Both the position numbers and the translations under genes were made by a program. Positions 26,372 through 35,785 of a stretch of 64,000 nucleotides of DNA are shown in pieces; position 1 is the stretch's first letter, and each line of letters starts with the position of its first letter. The notes beneath the pieces are model-generated. The model worked only from the letters and a program-made list of their open reading frames with translations. It did no database searches and was not told the origin of the DNA. The DNA is from an uncultured Robinsoniella sp. (GTDB taxonomy: Bacteria; Bacillota; Clostridia; Lachnospirales; Lachnospiraceae): positions 186,001 to 250,000 of the forward strand of contig UQGG01000003.1 in NCBI GenBank assembly GCA_900540475.1, given 5' to 3'.

Positions 26372-26653
26372 TATGGGGTATATTTATGGTACCAGTTAGA
26401 GGTGTGGCATGTATGCGTAATGTCACGCCTCATCTTGCTGCCGGGAGCAAGGGCACGAACATGGCACTGGAGCGATCTTCTGGCTTTTGTGCGCGGGGAG
26501 TTGCAGAAATTTGCCGGATTCAGCTTGGAGAAATTAAGGAATCATATATTTTATAAAAAAAATATAAAAACATAAAAAGTAAGAAAATAAGAGATATAAT
26601 GAGAATAACAGAGTATAAATAAGATTGAAACTATATGAAGCCAAATCTGGAAG
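26372..26653 (+). other. Unexplained 280-bp gap before groES
   Basis: Holds a 12-bp hairpin (GAGGTGTGGCAT at 26399-26410 with arm 26420-26431, no T run) followed by about 120 bp of comparatively GC-rich sequence (26432-26550) with no convincing reading frame. It may be a gene remnant or a structured RNA. Then comes AT-rich sequence leading to the groES promoter. Confidence 0.4.
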
Positions 26654-26682
26654 TTGCACAAATGGAGTAATTTAACTAATAT
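26654..26682 (+). promoter_or_regulatory. SigA-type promoter of groESL
   Basis: -35 TTGCAC (26654-26659), 17-bp spacer, -10 TAATAT (26677-26682), immediately upstream of the CIRCE operator. Confidence 0.65.
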
Positions 26683-26693
26683 ATCACTAACGG

Positions 26694-26720
26694 TTAGCAC
26701 TCAACCAAAGCGAGTGCTAG
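26694..26720 (+). promoter_or_regulatory. CIRCE operator (HrcA binding site)
   Basis: TTAGCACTC, 9-bp spacer AACCAAAGC, GAGTGCTAG. This is the HrcA operator with a single change from the consensus in the last base (G for A). It lies about 10 bp after the -10, so HrcA would block groESL transcription until heat stress. Confidence 0.93.
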
Positions 26721-26757
26721 TAAAAGAAAATTTAAATTATTTAAGGAGGAATATAGA

Positions 26758-27042
26758 ATGAAATTAGTACCATTAGGCGACAGAGTCGTATTGAAACAGT
26801 TTGAAGCTGAAGAAACAACAAAATCAGGAATTATCCTGGCCGGCAAAACTCAGGAAAAACCACAGGAAGCAGAAGTAGTTGCTGTAGGACCTGGCGGAAA
26901 TATCGATGGTAAAGAAGTTACCATGCAGGTTAAAGTTGGAGATAAAGTTATCTACTCCAAATATGCAGGCAATGAAGTGAAATTAGAAGACGAAGAATTT
27001 ATCATTGTAAAACAGAATGACATTTTAGCTATCGTAGAATAA
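26758..27042 (+). CDS. groES: Co-chaperonin GroES
   Basis: 94-residue lid of the GroEL chaperonin. It opens M-K-L-V-P-L-G-D-R-V-V-L-K and contains the mobile-loop pattern T-K-S-G-I-I-L and G-P-G. AAGGAGG precedes the start. It is the first gene of the CIRCE-controlled groESL operon. Confidence 0.98.
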   Translation: MKLVPLGDRVVLKQFEAEETTKSGIILAGKTQEKPQEAEVVAVGPGGNIDGKEVTMQVKVGDKVIYSKYAGNEVKLEDEEFIIVKQNDILAIVE

Positions 27043-27073
27043 TACGTGGGATATTTCAAGGAGGAATTTAGAC

Positions 27074-28696
27074 ATGGCAAAGGAAATTAAATACGGCATT
27101 GATGCAAGAACAGCATTAGAAGCTGGTGTAGACAAATTAGCAAACACAGTAAGAGTAACATTGGGACCAAAAGGAAGAAACGTGGTACTTGACAAACAGT
27201 TCGGTACACCCCTTATCACAAATGATGGTGTTACAATTGCAAAAGAAATCGAATTAGAAGATGCATTTGAAAACATGGGCGCACAGCTGGTAAAAGAAGT
27301 TGCTACAAAGACAAATGATGTAGCTGGTGATGGTACTACAACAGCAACTGTACTGGCACAGGCAATGATTCATGAAGGAATGAAGAACCTGGCAGCAGGA
27401 GCAAACCCAATTGAACTTAGAAAAGGTATGAAAAAAGCAACTGTGACTGCAGTAGATGCAATCGCAGCTATGAGCCGCAAAGTAAACGGAAAAGGACAGA
27501 TCGCTAAAGTTGCAGCTATCTCCGCTGGGGATGACGAAGTTGGAAACATGGTAGCAGATGCTATGGAAAAAGTTTCAAACGACGGAGTTATCACAATCGA
27601 AGAATCAAAAACAATGATGACTGAATTAGACCTTGTAGAAGGTATGCAGTTTGACAGAGGATATATTTCCGCATACATGGCAACTGATATGGAAAAAATG
27701 GAAGCAAATCTGGAGGATCCATATATCTTAATCACAGATAAAAAGATCTCTAATATTCAGGAAATCCTTCCATTATTAGAGCAGATCGTACAGTCCGGCA
27801 AGAAACTTTTAATTATTGCAGAAGACATCGAAGGGGAAGCACTTACCACTCTGATCGTTAACAAATTAAGAGGAACTTTCCAGGTAGTAGGCGTTAAAGC
27901 ACCTGGTTACGGCGACAGAAGAAAAGCAATGTTAGAAGATATCGCTATCTTAACAGGCGGACAGGTGATTTCTGATGAGCTTGGCTTAGAATTAAAAGAA
28001 ACTACAATGGAACAGCTTGGACGTGCAAAATCCGTTAAAGTTCAAAAAGAGAATACAATCATCGTTGACGGATGCGGAGATAAAGCTGCAATCGACAACA
28101 GAGTATCCCAGATCAAAGCTATGATCGAAGAGACTACTTCTGATTTTGACAGAGAAAAATTACAGGAAAGACTTGCAAAACTGGCAGGCGGAGTTGCTGT
28201 AATCCGAGTAGGAGCAGCTACAGAAACAGAAATGAAAGAAGCAAAACTTCGTATGGAAGATGCATTAAATGCAACCAGAGCTGCAGTTGAAGAAGGAATT
28301 ATCGCAGGCGGCGGGTCTGCTTACATCCATGCAGCAAAAGAAGTGGAAACGTTAGTAGCAACTTTGGAAGGCGATGTAAAAACCGGTGCAAAAGTGATCT
28401 TAAAAGCGCTGGAATCTCCACTGTTCCACATCGTTGCAAATGCAGGATTAGAAGGATCTGTAGTAATCAACAAGATTAAAGAATCTGAAGTTGGTATCGG
28501 ATTTGATGCAGCAAAAGAATCTTATGTTGATATGGTTGAAGCTGGAATCCTGGATCCGGTTAAGGTTACAAGAAGCGCTCTGCAGAACGCAACAAGCGTA
28601 GCAAGCACATTCCTTACAACAGAATCTTGTGTTGCAAATATTAAAGAAGATGCTCCGGCTATGCCGGCAGGAAACCCTGGAATGGGCATGATGTAA
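27074..28696 (+). CDS. groEL: Chaperonin GroEL
   Basis: 540-residue subunit of the ATP-dependent folding chamber. It has G-D-G-T-T-T-A-T-V-L-A, the A-A-V-E-E-G-I-I-A-G-G-G signature and the Gly-Met-rich tail P-G-M-G-M-M. It lies 31 bp after groES with GGAGG upstream. Codon use is biased to a small set, as expected for a highly expressed gene. Confidence 0.98.
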   Translation: MAKEIKYGIDARTALEAGVDKLANTVRVTLGPKGRNVVLDKQFGTPLITNDGVTIAKEIELEDAFENMGAQLVKEVATKTNDVAGDGTTTATVLAQAMIHEGMKNLAAGANPIELRKGMKKATVTAVDAIAAMSRKVNGKGQIAKVAAISAGDDEVGNMVADAMEKVSNDGVITIEESKTMMTELDLVEGMQFDRGYISAYMATDMEKMEANLEDPYILITDKKISNIQEILPLLEQIVQSGKKLLIIAEDIEGEALTTLIVNKLRGTFQVVGVKAPGYGDRRKAMLEDIAILTGGQVISDELGLELKETTMEQLGRAKSVKVQKENTIIVDGCGDKAAIDNRVSQIKAMIEETTSDFDREKLQERLAKLAGGVAVIRVGAATETEMKEAKLRMEDALNATRAAVEEGIIAGGGSAYIHAAKEVETLVATLEGDVKTGAKVILKALESPLFHIVANAGLEGSVVINKIKESEVGIGFDAAKESYVDMVEAGILDPVKVTRSALQNATSVASTFLTTESCVANIKEDAPAMPAGNPGMGMM

Positions 28697-28746
28697 TATT
28701 TGGTAACTTTAGTTTAATATTATTTAGAGAAATTTTACAAAAAGTG

Positions 28747-28779
28747 AGGACGAACGAGATAGACGTTCGTCCTTATTTA
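28747..28779 (+). terminator. Rho-independent terminator after groEL
   Basis: Arms AGGACGAACG/CGTTCGTCCT with a 7-nt loop, then TATTTAT. It ends the heat-shock operon 50 bp after groEL. Confidence 0.75.
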
Positions 28780-28826
28780 TGTTAAACTAGTTGGTAAACA
28801 AACGAAAAAAGGAGCAAAATCAGAAG

Positions 28827-29504
28827 ATGTCATTTAAGGAGAAGGCAACAGAAGAAAAAGCGAAGTTAAAAGACTTGACATTTAAGGGGAAATTGCAGTA
28901 TTTCTGGGATTATTACAAGTTCGTACTGGTTATTCTGGCAATCATTGTTGTTATCGTCTGGCTCGCCGTGGATATTTACAAAGGGAAACAGATCAAGACC
29001 GGCTTGTATGTTATGGCACTGAATACCAACATGATGGATACCGAAGGCTCCCCTCTTACGGATGGTTTTATAAAGGCTGCAGGCTTTGAGGAAACCGGTG
29101 AGCAGGTTACTTTTGACTCATCTGCAATGATTAATCTGGATCAGCAGGACCAGATGACCGTCAGCAGTATTACGAAAGTCATGGCTGTTATGACCACGGG
29201 AGATCTGGATCTTATGATTGTACCGGAAGATTTATTTGAATATTATGCCAGTGCGGGAGCATTCCAGGACTGGAAAGGAATTCTTTCGGATGCTGATTAT
29301 GAAAAGTATAAGGATTATTTAATGACCGGAACAGATAAGGATACCGGTACGGAATATACGTGTGGACTCCGTATTGAGGACAGTAAGCTCATTAAAGATT
29401 CTGAAATGGCAAGTTACAGTCCAATTATTCTCTGTCCGGTAGCGAATTCAGAACGAACTGCAACATCTGCAAAATATGTGGATTATCTTTTTGGATCAAA
29501 TTAA
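28827..29504 (+). CDS. Single-pass membrane protein of unknown function
   Basis: 225 residues from the ATG at 28827 (GGAG 12 nt upstream; a TTG at 28791 is a weaker alternative). A basic helical N-terminus precedes one strong membrane helix at about residues 30-52 (F-V-L-V-I-L-A-I-I-V-V-I-V-W-L). The C-terminal 170 residues are probably extracytoplasmic; they contain D-L-D-L-M-I-V-P-E-D-L-F-E-Y-Y and end near S-N. I do not recognise the family. Confidence 0.7.
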   Translation: MSFKEKATEEKAKLKDLTFKGKLQYFWDYYKFVLVILAIIVVIVWLAVDIYKGKQIKTGLYVMALNTNMMDTEGSPLTDGFIKAAGFEETGEQVTFDSSAMINLDQQDQMTVSSITKVMAVMTTGDLDLMIVPEDLFEYYASAGAFQDWKGILSDADYEKYKDYLMTGTDKDTGTEYTCGLRIEDSKLIKDSEMASYSPIILCPVANSERTATSAKYVDYLFGSN

Positions 29505-29589
29505 GGAAAAAGGGAAGAAATACTTTATTATTTCAGTAAATGGCATTATAATAAAAGAATACAAGTATTGCTAATTTAGGAGGAAGAAC

Positions 29590-30093
29590 ATGAGTGATTT
29601 GTACACAGAATTAATAGTTAAGAGGAAGACACCGGCATCGGACCAGGTAAAGAAAGTGCTTTTAATTGTTGCTACCGTTTTGATAGCATTTGTAGGGCTG
29701 TTTGTTACTCCCTTCGGATTAATTGCTTTGATTGCCATCGGTGTTGCAGATTATTTCCTGATTCCAAGATTCGACCTGGAATTTGAGTACCTGTATGTAA
29801 ATGGGGAACTGGATGTGGACAAGATTATGTCTAAGACAAAAAGAAAAAGAGCCCGCAGCCTGGATCTGGAAAAAATGATACTTATGGCACCTGTAAATTC
29901 ACATGAGCTGGATTATTACAATCAGAATAACAGCATTAAAGTAGTTGATTTTTCTTCCGGTGAGCCGGATCATAAGATTTTCGCATTGATTATGCAGTCT
30001 GATAAAGGAATGGAGAAAATTCTTATTGAACCAAATGAAGTGATGTTAAATGATATCAGAAGAATTGCACCAAGCAAAGTAAAGTTCATGTAG
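29590..30093 (+). CDS. DUF6106-like membrane protein
   Basis: 167 residues. A short cytoplasmic N-terminus (M-S-D-L-Y-T-E-L-I-V-K-R-K) is followed by two close membrane helices at about 22-58 and a cytoplasmic C-terminal domain with basic patch K-T-K-R-K-R-A-R-S. This matches my memory of DUF6106 proteins of Lachnospiraceae, function unknown. GGAGGAA precedes the start. It ends in a clear terminator. Confidence 0.7.
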   Translation: MSDLYTELIVKRKTPASDQVKKVLLIVATVLIAFVGLFVTPFGLIALIAIGVADYFLIPRFDLEFEYLYVNGELDVDKIMSKTKRKRARSLDLEKMILMAPVNSHELDYYNQNNSIKVVDFSSGEPDHKIFALIMQSDKGMEKILIEPNEVMLNDIRRIAPSKVKFM

Positions 30094-30126
30094 AGTTGGA
30101 ATGTGCCCTGATCAGGCAGATAAAAG

Positions 30127-30162
30127 TAGCGCCGCACTGTTAAAGTGGAAGCGCTATTTTTA
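30127..30162 (+). terminator. Rho-independent terminator after the DUF6106-like gene
   Basis: Arms TAGCGC/GCGCTA enclosing an inner CACT...AGTG stem, followed by five T. Confidence 0.75.
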
Positions 30163-30431
30163 CGTAAATCCATACTTTGAGGTGAGGGCGGGAAGTTTTC
30201 AGAAAGAGGGATGTAAATTCTGGATTTTTATATCGTGTTAAGAAAATATTAAGGAAATGTTGTAAAAATTTTCACAATATGAAGTTATACTAAAGCGTGT
30301 TTGAAATAAAGAACAAGAACTTTGAACAGTACGGAATTGTAACCGGGAAAAATGTGAAAGAACTTTCACAGGATTAATTGGACAGTATCGCAGACAGACT
30401 TTAGTTCTGCATGCGGTAAGTGAGAATACGA
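30163..30431 (+). other. Gap before the amidase gene
   Basis: About 270 bp, AT-rich, with no reading frame. TATACT near 30287 could be a -10 but has no good -35. The 12-mer AAGCGTGTTTGA near 30294 resembles one arm of the dispersed palindromic element, too short to assign. Confidence 0.3.
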
Positions 30432-31211
30432 ATGAGAAACAGACAGAGAAATAAATATTACAGAAACAGTCAGAGAAATAAAAGAAGAGTGTCCCAAAGA
30501 AGGTCCAGGGGAGGAAGAGAAACACAGTATCAGCAGCGTGCAGAGATGGTGAAAAGAACCATTGTGACAGGCGTTGGGATATTTATTATCGTTCTTGCTG
30601 TTGTTGGGTATAAGCTGATATTCCATAAAACCCAGCCGGTGAGTGTGGCGGAAACAACTGCGGAAACCCAGCCGGCTGCAGAGACGGAAGATTCAAATCC
30701 CATACCCCAGCCGGATATCGATGTTCAGCTGCTGGATATTAATCCATATTCCAGACCGGGGATACCTACGGATAAGATCACTGCAATTGTTGTACATTAT
30801 CTTGCGAACCCCATGACTACGGCGCAGCAAAACAGGGACTATTTTGATAGTCTCAAGGATCTGCAGAATGATTATTTAAGCAGTAATTTTATCGTTGGAC
30901 TGGACGGAGAAATTATTCAGTGTGTACCCACATCTGAGATGGCGTATGCTTCAAATGACAGAAATCAGGATACCGTTTCAATTGAATGCTGTCATCCGGA
31001 TGAAAGTGGGAAATATAATGATGCTACTTATGAATCTCTGGTCAAGCTGGTAGCTTTCCTTTGTGGAAAGTTTGAGCTGGGGACGGATCAGATTATCCGG
31101 CATTACGATGTAACCGGGAAAATATGCCCTAAGTATTTTGTGGAAAATGAAGATAAATGGGAAGCGTTTAAAACAGATGTAGGAAATTATATGGAGGAGT
31201 ATATGAAATGA
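30432..31211 (+). CDS. N-acetylmuramoyl-L-alanine amidase (Amidase_2/PGRP type), membrane-anchored
   Basis: Cell-wall hydrolase cutting the amide bond between muramic acid and L-Ala. A very basic N-terminus (R-N-R-Q-R-N-K-Y-Y) precedes one membrane helix at about 42-64, a Thr/Glu/Pro linker, and the amidase domain from about residue 110. Zinc ligands are probably His in I-V-V-H-Y and the late R-H-Y-D-V-T-G-K-x-C-P-K, a typical family end motif. ATG at 30432 chosen over GTG at 30420; neither has a strong ribosome site. Its end overlaps the yjbQ start by 4 bp. Confidence 0.88.
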   Translation: MRNRQRNKYYRNSQRNKRRVSQRRSRGGRETQYQQRAEMVKRTIVTGVGIFIIVLAVVGYKLIFHKTQPVSVAETTAETQPAAETEDSNPIPQPDIDVQLLDINPYSRPGIPTDKITAIVVHYLANPMTTAQQNRDYFDSLKDLQNDYLSSNFIVGLDGEIIQCVPTSEMAYASNDRNQDTVSIECCHPDESGKYNDATYESLVKLVAFLCGKFELGTDQIIRHYDVTGKICPKYFVENEDKWEAFKTDVGNYMEEYMK

Positions 31212-31612
31212 ATACCTATAAGCATAATTTAACAATATCACAGCCCCAGCGCCTGGTGGATATTACGGGAAGCATAAAAGAAGATGTGAAAAAAAGCGGG
31301 ATTGCGGATGGAATAGTAGTGATCTATTGTCCTCATACCACGGCAGGCATCACGATTAATGAAAACTGTGATCCGGATGTATGCACAGACTTTATATACG
31401 GGTATGAAAAGGTATTTCCAACCCAGGATAAAGAATACCGCCATTTTGAAGGAAATTCCCATGCACATATGAAATCCGCAGCTGTTGGGGCGTCATCCAC
31501 TTTGATATTAGAGAATGGGAAACTGATACTGGGTACCTGGCAGGCGGTTTATTTCTGCGAATTTGACGGTCCCCGCAATCGGTCTTATTATGTTAAAGTG
31601 ATGGAGGGATAA
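31208..31612 (+). CDS. YjbQ/UPF0047 family protein
   Basis: 134-residue cytoplasmic protein of the secondary thiamine-phosphate synthase/UPF0047 family. The signature C-P-H-T-T-A-G-I-T-I-N-E-N-C-D-P-D-V and the C-terminal G-T-W-Q-A-V-Y-F-C-E-F-D-G-P-R are clear. The physiological role is unsettled; some members show thiamine-phosphate synthase activity. It overlaps the amidase gene by ATGA. Confidence 0.92.
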   Translation: MNTYKHNLTISQPQRLVDITGSIKEDVKKSGIADGIVVIYCPHTTAGITINENCDPDVCTDFIYGYEKVFPTQDKEYRHFEGNSHAHMKSAAVGASSTLILENGKLILGTWQAVYFCEFDGPRNRSYYVKVMEG

Positions 31613-31615
31613 TCC

Positions 31616-32182
31616 GTGCATGAAGAATCTGTACTAAAATTCCTGAAACTTTCAGAGCAGCTAAAGTGCAATACCAGGCACTGTGAGACTTCTTCCGGAA
31701 GAAAAGAAAGTGTTGCAGAGCACTGCTTTAGACTGGTCCTGTTTGCCTGGCTTTTAAAGGACGATTTTCCTGATCTGGATATGGAGAAGGTCATGCATAT
31801 GTGTCTGATCCATGATATGGGAGAAGCCGTAACGGGTGATATCCCCTGCTTTGAAAAGACAGATGAAGCAAGAGCGGTTGAAGGATCGGAGATCAGAAAT
31901 ATTGCTGAAATGCTGGATGGGAGCAGAAGGCAGGAATTTCTGGACCTCCACCGGGAGATGGAGGAAAATGTAACGGAAGAAGCCAGATTATTTCATATCT
32001 TGGATAAGATGGAGGCCGTTATCCAGCATAACGAATCAGATCTGTCAACCTGGCTTCCCCTGGAGTATGATCTGCAGATGACTTACGGGGTAGAAGAAGC
32101 CAGAGAATTTGCAGTCACCGGTAAATTAAGGGATCTTGTACTGGAAGAAAGCCGTAAGAAGATTATGGAAAAAGAAAAATAG
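31616..32182 (+). CDS. HD domain phosphohydrolase (YfbR-like 5'-nucleotidase)
   Basis: 188 residues with the HD-domain metal ligands: His36 in V-A-E-H-C-F-R, His66-Asp67 in I-H-D-M-G-E and a later D in L-D-K-M-E-A. This layout fits HD_3 proteins such as the deoxynucleotidase YfbR. GTG start at 31616, with GGAGGG inside the end of yjbQ. Substrate not determined by the sequence. Confidence 0.85.
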   Translation: MHEESVLKFLKLSEQLKCNTRHCETSSGRKESVAEHCFRLVLFAWLLKDDFPDLDMEKVMHMCLIHDMGEAVTGDIPCFEKTDEARAVEGSEIRNIAEMLDGSRRQEFLDLHREMEENVTEEARLFHILDKMEAVIQHNESDLSTWLPLEYDLQMTYGVEEAREFAVTGKLRDLVLEESRKKIMEKEK

Positions 32183-32215
32183 AGAAAGCGGGCGTATAAG
32201 CCTGTAAGGAGCTTT

Positions 32216-33700
32216 ATGATAAAAGAGTTGTATAAAAATATTTGTGATGGCACCGAAATAAGGAAAAATCTGATTTCACTGAGGCAGGAAATGAAGGAGC
32301 CGTATGCAAAACGTGCACTGGCATATGAACTGGCAGGTGCGTTTGATGTGTTTGTGACACTTTTAAAAAATGAGGATGCAAAAGTAAGGAAAAATGCAGC
32401 ACTTATTATGGGGGATCTGGAATGTGAGGATCTGTTGCCTGTATTAGTGAAAGCTTATAAAAAGGAAGAAAAACTATTTATTAAATCAGATTTTCTGAAA
32501 GCTATTTCACAGTATGAATATCAGGAATATCTGCCGATGTTAAAAGAAAGGCTTCTAAAGCTGACAAATGATCCAGTTGAGGAATCTAATGTGAAGCATG
32601 TACGAGAAGAAACTGCTCTGCTGCAGAATATGATTCTGAAATACGAAAAGCCCCAAAAACATAAATTCACAGGACTGGATAAACCTCTGGAGGTGATATT
32701 GCTTACAAACCGCAGCCACAGGGAAGTAACGAAGAATCAGATTGCAGACGGTGAGATTAAAATGCTGGCAGGAGGACTTCGGGTAGCAACCGAATCACTG
32801 GAAGAAATTCTGCCGATTCGGACGTATCAGGAAATGCTGTTCCCGGTCAAAGGCGCACCGGTGCTTAGCGGTACGCCGGAAGAAATGGCTTACCGGCTTA
32901 AACGCTCTGGCTTCTTGTCATTTCTGGAGGAGATGCACAGTGGGGAAGGTCCGTTTTATTACCGCATTGAATTAAAGAGCCGTATGACGCTGGATAAAAA
33001 AGGTCCTTTTATACGTAAGTTTTCGGCAGCCCTGGAAAAGCAGCTGGACAGAAAACTGATAAATTCTTCCTCGGAATATGAAATTGAACTGCGTCTGATT
33101 GAGAATAAAGCAGGGGATTTCATACCGCTGTTAAAGCTTTATACGCTAGAGGATAAACGGTTTTCTTATCGGAAACAGACACTGCCAACATCTATTTCTC
33201 CCTGCAATGCAGCGCTTATTATGGAACTTGCAAAAGAGTATTTAAAGGATGGGGCACAGGTATTAGATCCATTTTGCGGCGTGGGAACAATGCTGATTGA
33301 ACGTAGTAAAATAGCGAAAGCGGACCCGATTTATGGACTGGATATTTTGGAAGAAGCGGTAGTAAAAGCAGAAGAAAATACAAAAAATGCCGGTATGATT
33401 GCTCACTATATCAACCGTGATTATTTTGATTTCCGCCATGAATACCTATTTGATGAGATTGTAACCAACATGCCGGGTGTATCGAAAACCAAGGACCGGG
33501 TATTCGTTCAGAAACTTTATGAGAAATTCTGGACAAAATCCAGAGAGCTGCTTAAAGAAGACGGATGCATTGTGATGTACTCTGACGAGAGAGATGTGCT
33601 CCTTGGGACGCTGCGAAAACAGGATTATTTTAAACTGGTAAAAGAAACTGTGATTAATGACCGGGAAGGCAGCAGTGTTTTTATTGTGAAATGCATCTAG
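32216..33700 (+). CDS. HEAT-repeat plus SAM-dependent methyltransferase fusion (TRM11/UPF0020-like)
   Basis: 494 residues. Helical HEAT-like repeats lie at about 40-130 (F-V-T-L-L-K-N-E-D-A-K-V-R-K-N-A-A-L). A THUMP-like middle follows, then a class I methyltransferase with L-D-P-F-C-G-V-G-T-M at 350-359 and G-L-D-I. The catalytic N-P-P-[FY] motif of DNA/RNA amino-methyltransferases is replaced by N-M-P-G (418-421). It may methylate a different atom, or be inactive. AAGGAG precedes the ATG. Family membership is good; substrate unknown. Confidence 0.8.
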   Translation: MIKELYKNICDGTEIRKNLISLRQEMKEPYAKRALAYELAGAFDVFVTLLKNEDAKVRKNAALIMGDLECEDLLPVLVKAYKKEEKLFIKSDFLKAISQYEYQEYLPMLKERLLKLTNDPVEESNVKHVREETALLQNMILKYEKPQKHKFTGLDKPLEVILLTNRSHREVTKNQIADGEIKMLAGGLRVATESLEEILPIRTYQEMLFPVKGAPVLSGTPEEMAYRLKRSGFLSFLEEMHSGEGPFYYRIELKSRMTLDKKGPFIRKFSAALEKQLDRKLINSSSEYEIELRLIENKAGDFIPLLKLYTLEDKRFSYRKQTLPTSISPCNAALIMELAKEYLKDGAQVLDPFCGVGTMLIERSKIAKADPIYGLDILEEAVVKAEENTKNAGMIAHYINRDYFDFRHEYLFDEIVTNMPGVSKTKDRVFVQKLYEKFWTKSRELLKEDGCIVMYSDERDVLLGTLRKQDYFKLVKETVINDREGSSVFIVKCI

Positions 33701-33827
33701 TACTCCAGCAGGTGCTAAACATAGATTCTCAAATGGTTAATACACGCTCTAGTGATATGATTTGCGCAAGGCAGTATTAATTGCAGTTCACTATAACAGA
33801 TAAGATGAATTTTAATTTACTTATGAG

Positions 33828-33863
33828 ACCGGAGCAGCTTCTTTGCAGCTCTGGTTTTATTTT
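33828..33863 (+). terminator. Rho-independent terminator after the methyltransferase gene
   Basis: Hairpin ACCGGAGCAGC with GCAGCTCTGGT (one mismatch, one G-T pair), loop TTCTTT, then TTTTATTTT. Confidence 0.75.
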
Positions 33864-33911
33864 CGGTTTTGTGGTTTTTTTCGCAAGAAATGAAGACAGC
33901 AACAGCACCCC

Positions 33912-33940
33912 TTGACAGCATTTTTTAAGGCTCGTATACT
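33912..33940 (+). promoter_or_regulatory. SigA-type promoter of pepF
   Basis: -35 TTGACA (33912-33917), 17-bp spacer, -10 TATACT (33935-33940). Close to consensus, 39 nt before the start codon. Confidence 0.8.
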
Positions 33941-33979
33941 TAACTATAAGAATGGAAGCAAAAGAATGGAGGAATTTAT

Positions 33980-35785
33980 ATGGCAGAAGGAAACGTGATT
34001 ATAACCAGAGAACAACAGAAGACAGAACATACATGGGCGATGGAAGATCTTTATAAAAACGATGAAGCCTGGGGAGAAGACAGCAGACAGCTGGAAAAAA
34101 TGATTGGTGAATTTGCAGCCTTTCGGGGACATTTGAAGGATAGTGGGAAGCGTCTTCTGGAAATGCTGGATGCCTACAGCGATATGAATCAGCTGGGCGA
34201 AAAAATATATGTATATGCAAACCAGAAATTACATGAGAATACCGGTAATGGCAGATATCAGCAGATGGCGGGCGAGTCTCAGGTGATTATGACCATGTTA
34301 AACAGCGCCACCGCGTTTGTGGTACCGGAAATTCTGGGAATACAGGAGGAATTACTGGAGAAATTTAAGGCAGAAACAAAAGGTCTGGACAGATACCAGA
34401 AATTTTTATCGGATATTATCAGGCAGAAAGATCATGTCTTGTCTGAAAAAGAAGAAGAACTTCTGGCTGGTGTCTCCGAGGTTGCACAGGGACCGGGGAA
34501 TATCTTCAGCATGTTTAATAATGCAGATATTAAATTTGGAGATATTACAGATGAAAAGGGTGATGCCGTCAGACTGACCCAGGGACGCTATATATCCTTT
34601 TTGGAGAGTAAGGACAGGCAAGTCCGAAAAGAAGCTTTTGAGACCATATATGCCTCTTATAAGAGCTTCCAGAACACACTGGCTGCCACTTACGATGCAA
34701 ATGCCAGGCAGGCAGCATTTTTTGCCAAAACCAGAAGCTATGAATCCGCACTGGCAGCAGCACTGGATGATAGTAATATTCCAGTCCATGTATATGATAA
34801 CCTTATTGAAGCAGTTCATAAAAATATGAACCTGATGTACCGCTATGTGGATCTGCGCAAGAAATTACTGGATCTGGATGACCTTCACATGTATGATCTT
34901 CATGTCTCAATGGTGTCAGGGGTAGATATGAAAATTGATTATGAGCAGGCGAAGAAAATAGTGCTGGAAGGTCTGGCACCTTTGGGAGAAGAATATCGGG
35001 GGCTGCTGCAGCAAGGCTTTGAAAGCCGCTGGATTGATGTCTATGAAAATGAAGGAAAGAGAACAGGTGCTTATTCCTGGGGGGCTTACGGAACCCATCC
35101 CTATGTATTGCTGAATCACCAGAATAATCTCAACAGTGTATTTACTTTGGCACATGAAATGGGTCATGCACTGCACTCCTATTATTCCGATGAAAACCAG
35201 CCGTACATCTATGCGGGGTATAAGATCTTTGTAGCGGAAGTGGCATCAACCTGCAATGAAGCGCTGCTGATACATCATTTAATAGAAAAGACAGAGGATA
35301 AGCAGGAAAAAGCATACCTGATTAATTACTTCCTGGATCAGTTTAAGAGTACCCTCTACCGCCAGACTATGTTTGCAGAATTTGAAAAAGCTACCCATAA
35401 GGTAGTTGGCGAGGGCGGAACGCTGAATGCGGAGACATTGTGCAAGGTATATTATAATCTGAACAAAACTTATTTTGGGGATGGAATGGTAATTGACGAC
35501 GATATCGCCTATGAATGGGCAAGGATTCCTCATTTTTATACACCGTTTTATGTATATCAGTATGCAACAGGCTTTTCAGCGGCAATTGCCATCAGCAGTA
35601 AAATATTAAATGGCGAGAAAGATGCGGTAGAAAACTACAAAAAGTTCTTAAGCGGCGGCAGTTCCATGGACCCCATAGATTTACTGAAGCTGTGCGGTGT
35701 AGATATGACACAGCCGGAACCTGTGGATGAAGCATTGAAGGTTTTTGGAAGTTATTTGGATAAATTAGAACAATTGTACAGGTAA
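33980..35785 (+). CDS. pepF: Oligoendopeptidase F
   Basis: Cytoplasmic zinc metallopeptidase of family M3 that degrades oligopeptides. 601 residues, full length. The zinc motif H-E-M-G-H occupies 392-396, with the downstream glutamate ligand in A-E-V-A-S-T-C-N-E. PepF-type signatures include P-Y-V-L-L-N-H and the C-terminal G-G-S-S-M-D-P. It has its own strong promoter. Confidence 0.96.
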   Translation: MAEGNVIITREQQKTEHTWAMEDLYKNDEAWGEDSRQLEKMIGEFAAFRGHLKDSGKRLLEMLDAYSDMNQLGEKIYVYANQKLHENTGNGRYQQMAGESQVIMTMLNSATAFVVPEILGIQEELLEKFKAETKGLDRYQKFLSDIIRQKDHVLSEKEEELLAGVSEVAQGPGNIFSMFNNADIKFGDITDEKGDAVRLTQGRYISFLESKDRQVRKEAFETIYASYKSFQNTLAATYDANARQAAFFAKTRSYESALAAALDDSNIPVHVYDNLIEAVHKNMNLMYRYVDLRKKLLDLDDLHMYDLHVSMVSGVDMKIDYEQAKKIVLEGLAPLGEEYRGLLQQGFESRWIDVYENEGKRTGAYSWGAYGTHPYVLLNHQNNLNSVFTLAHEMGHALHSYYSDENQPYIYAGYKIFVAEVASTCNEALLIHHLIEKTEDKQEKAYLINYFLDQFKSTLYRQTMFAEFEKATHKVVGEGGTLNAETLCKVYYNLNKTYFGDGMVIDDDIAYEWARIPHFYTPFYVYQYATGFSAAIAISSKILNGEKDAVENYKKFLSGGSSMDPIDLLKLCGVDMTQPEPVDEALKVFGSYLDKLEQLYR

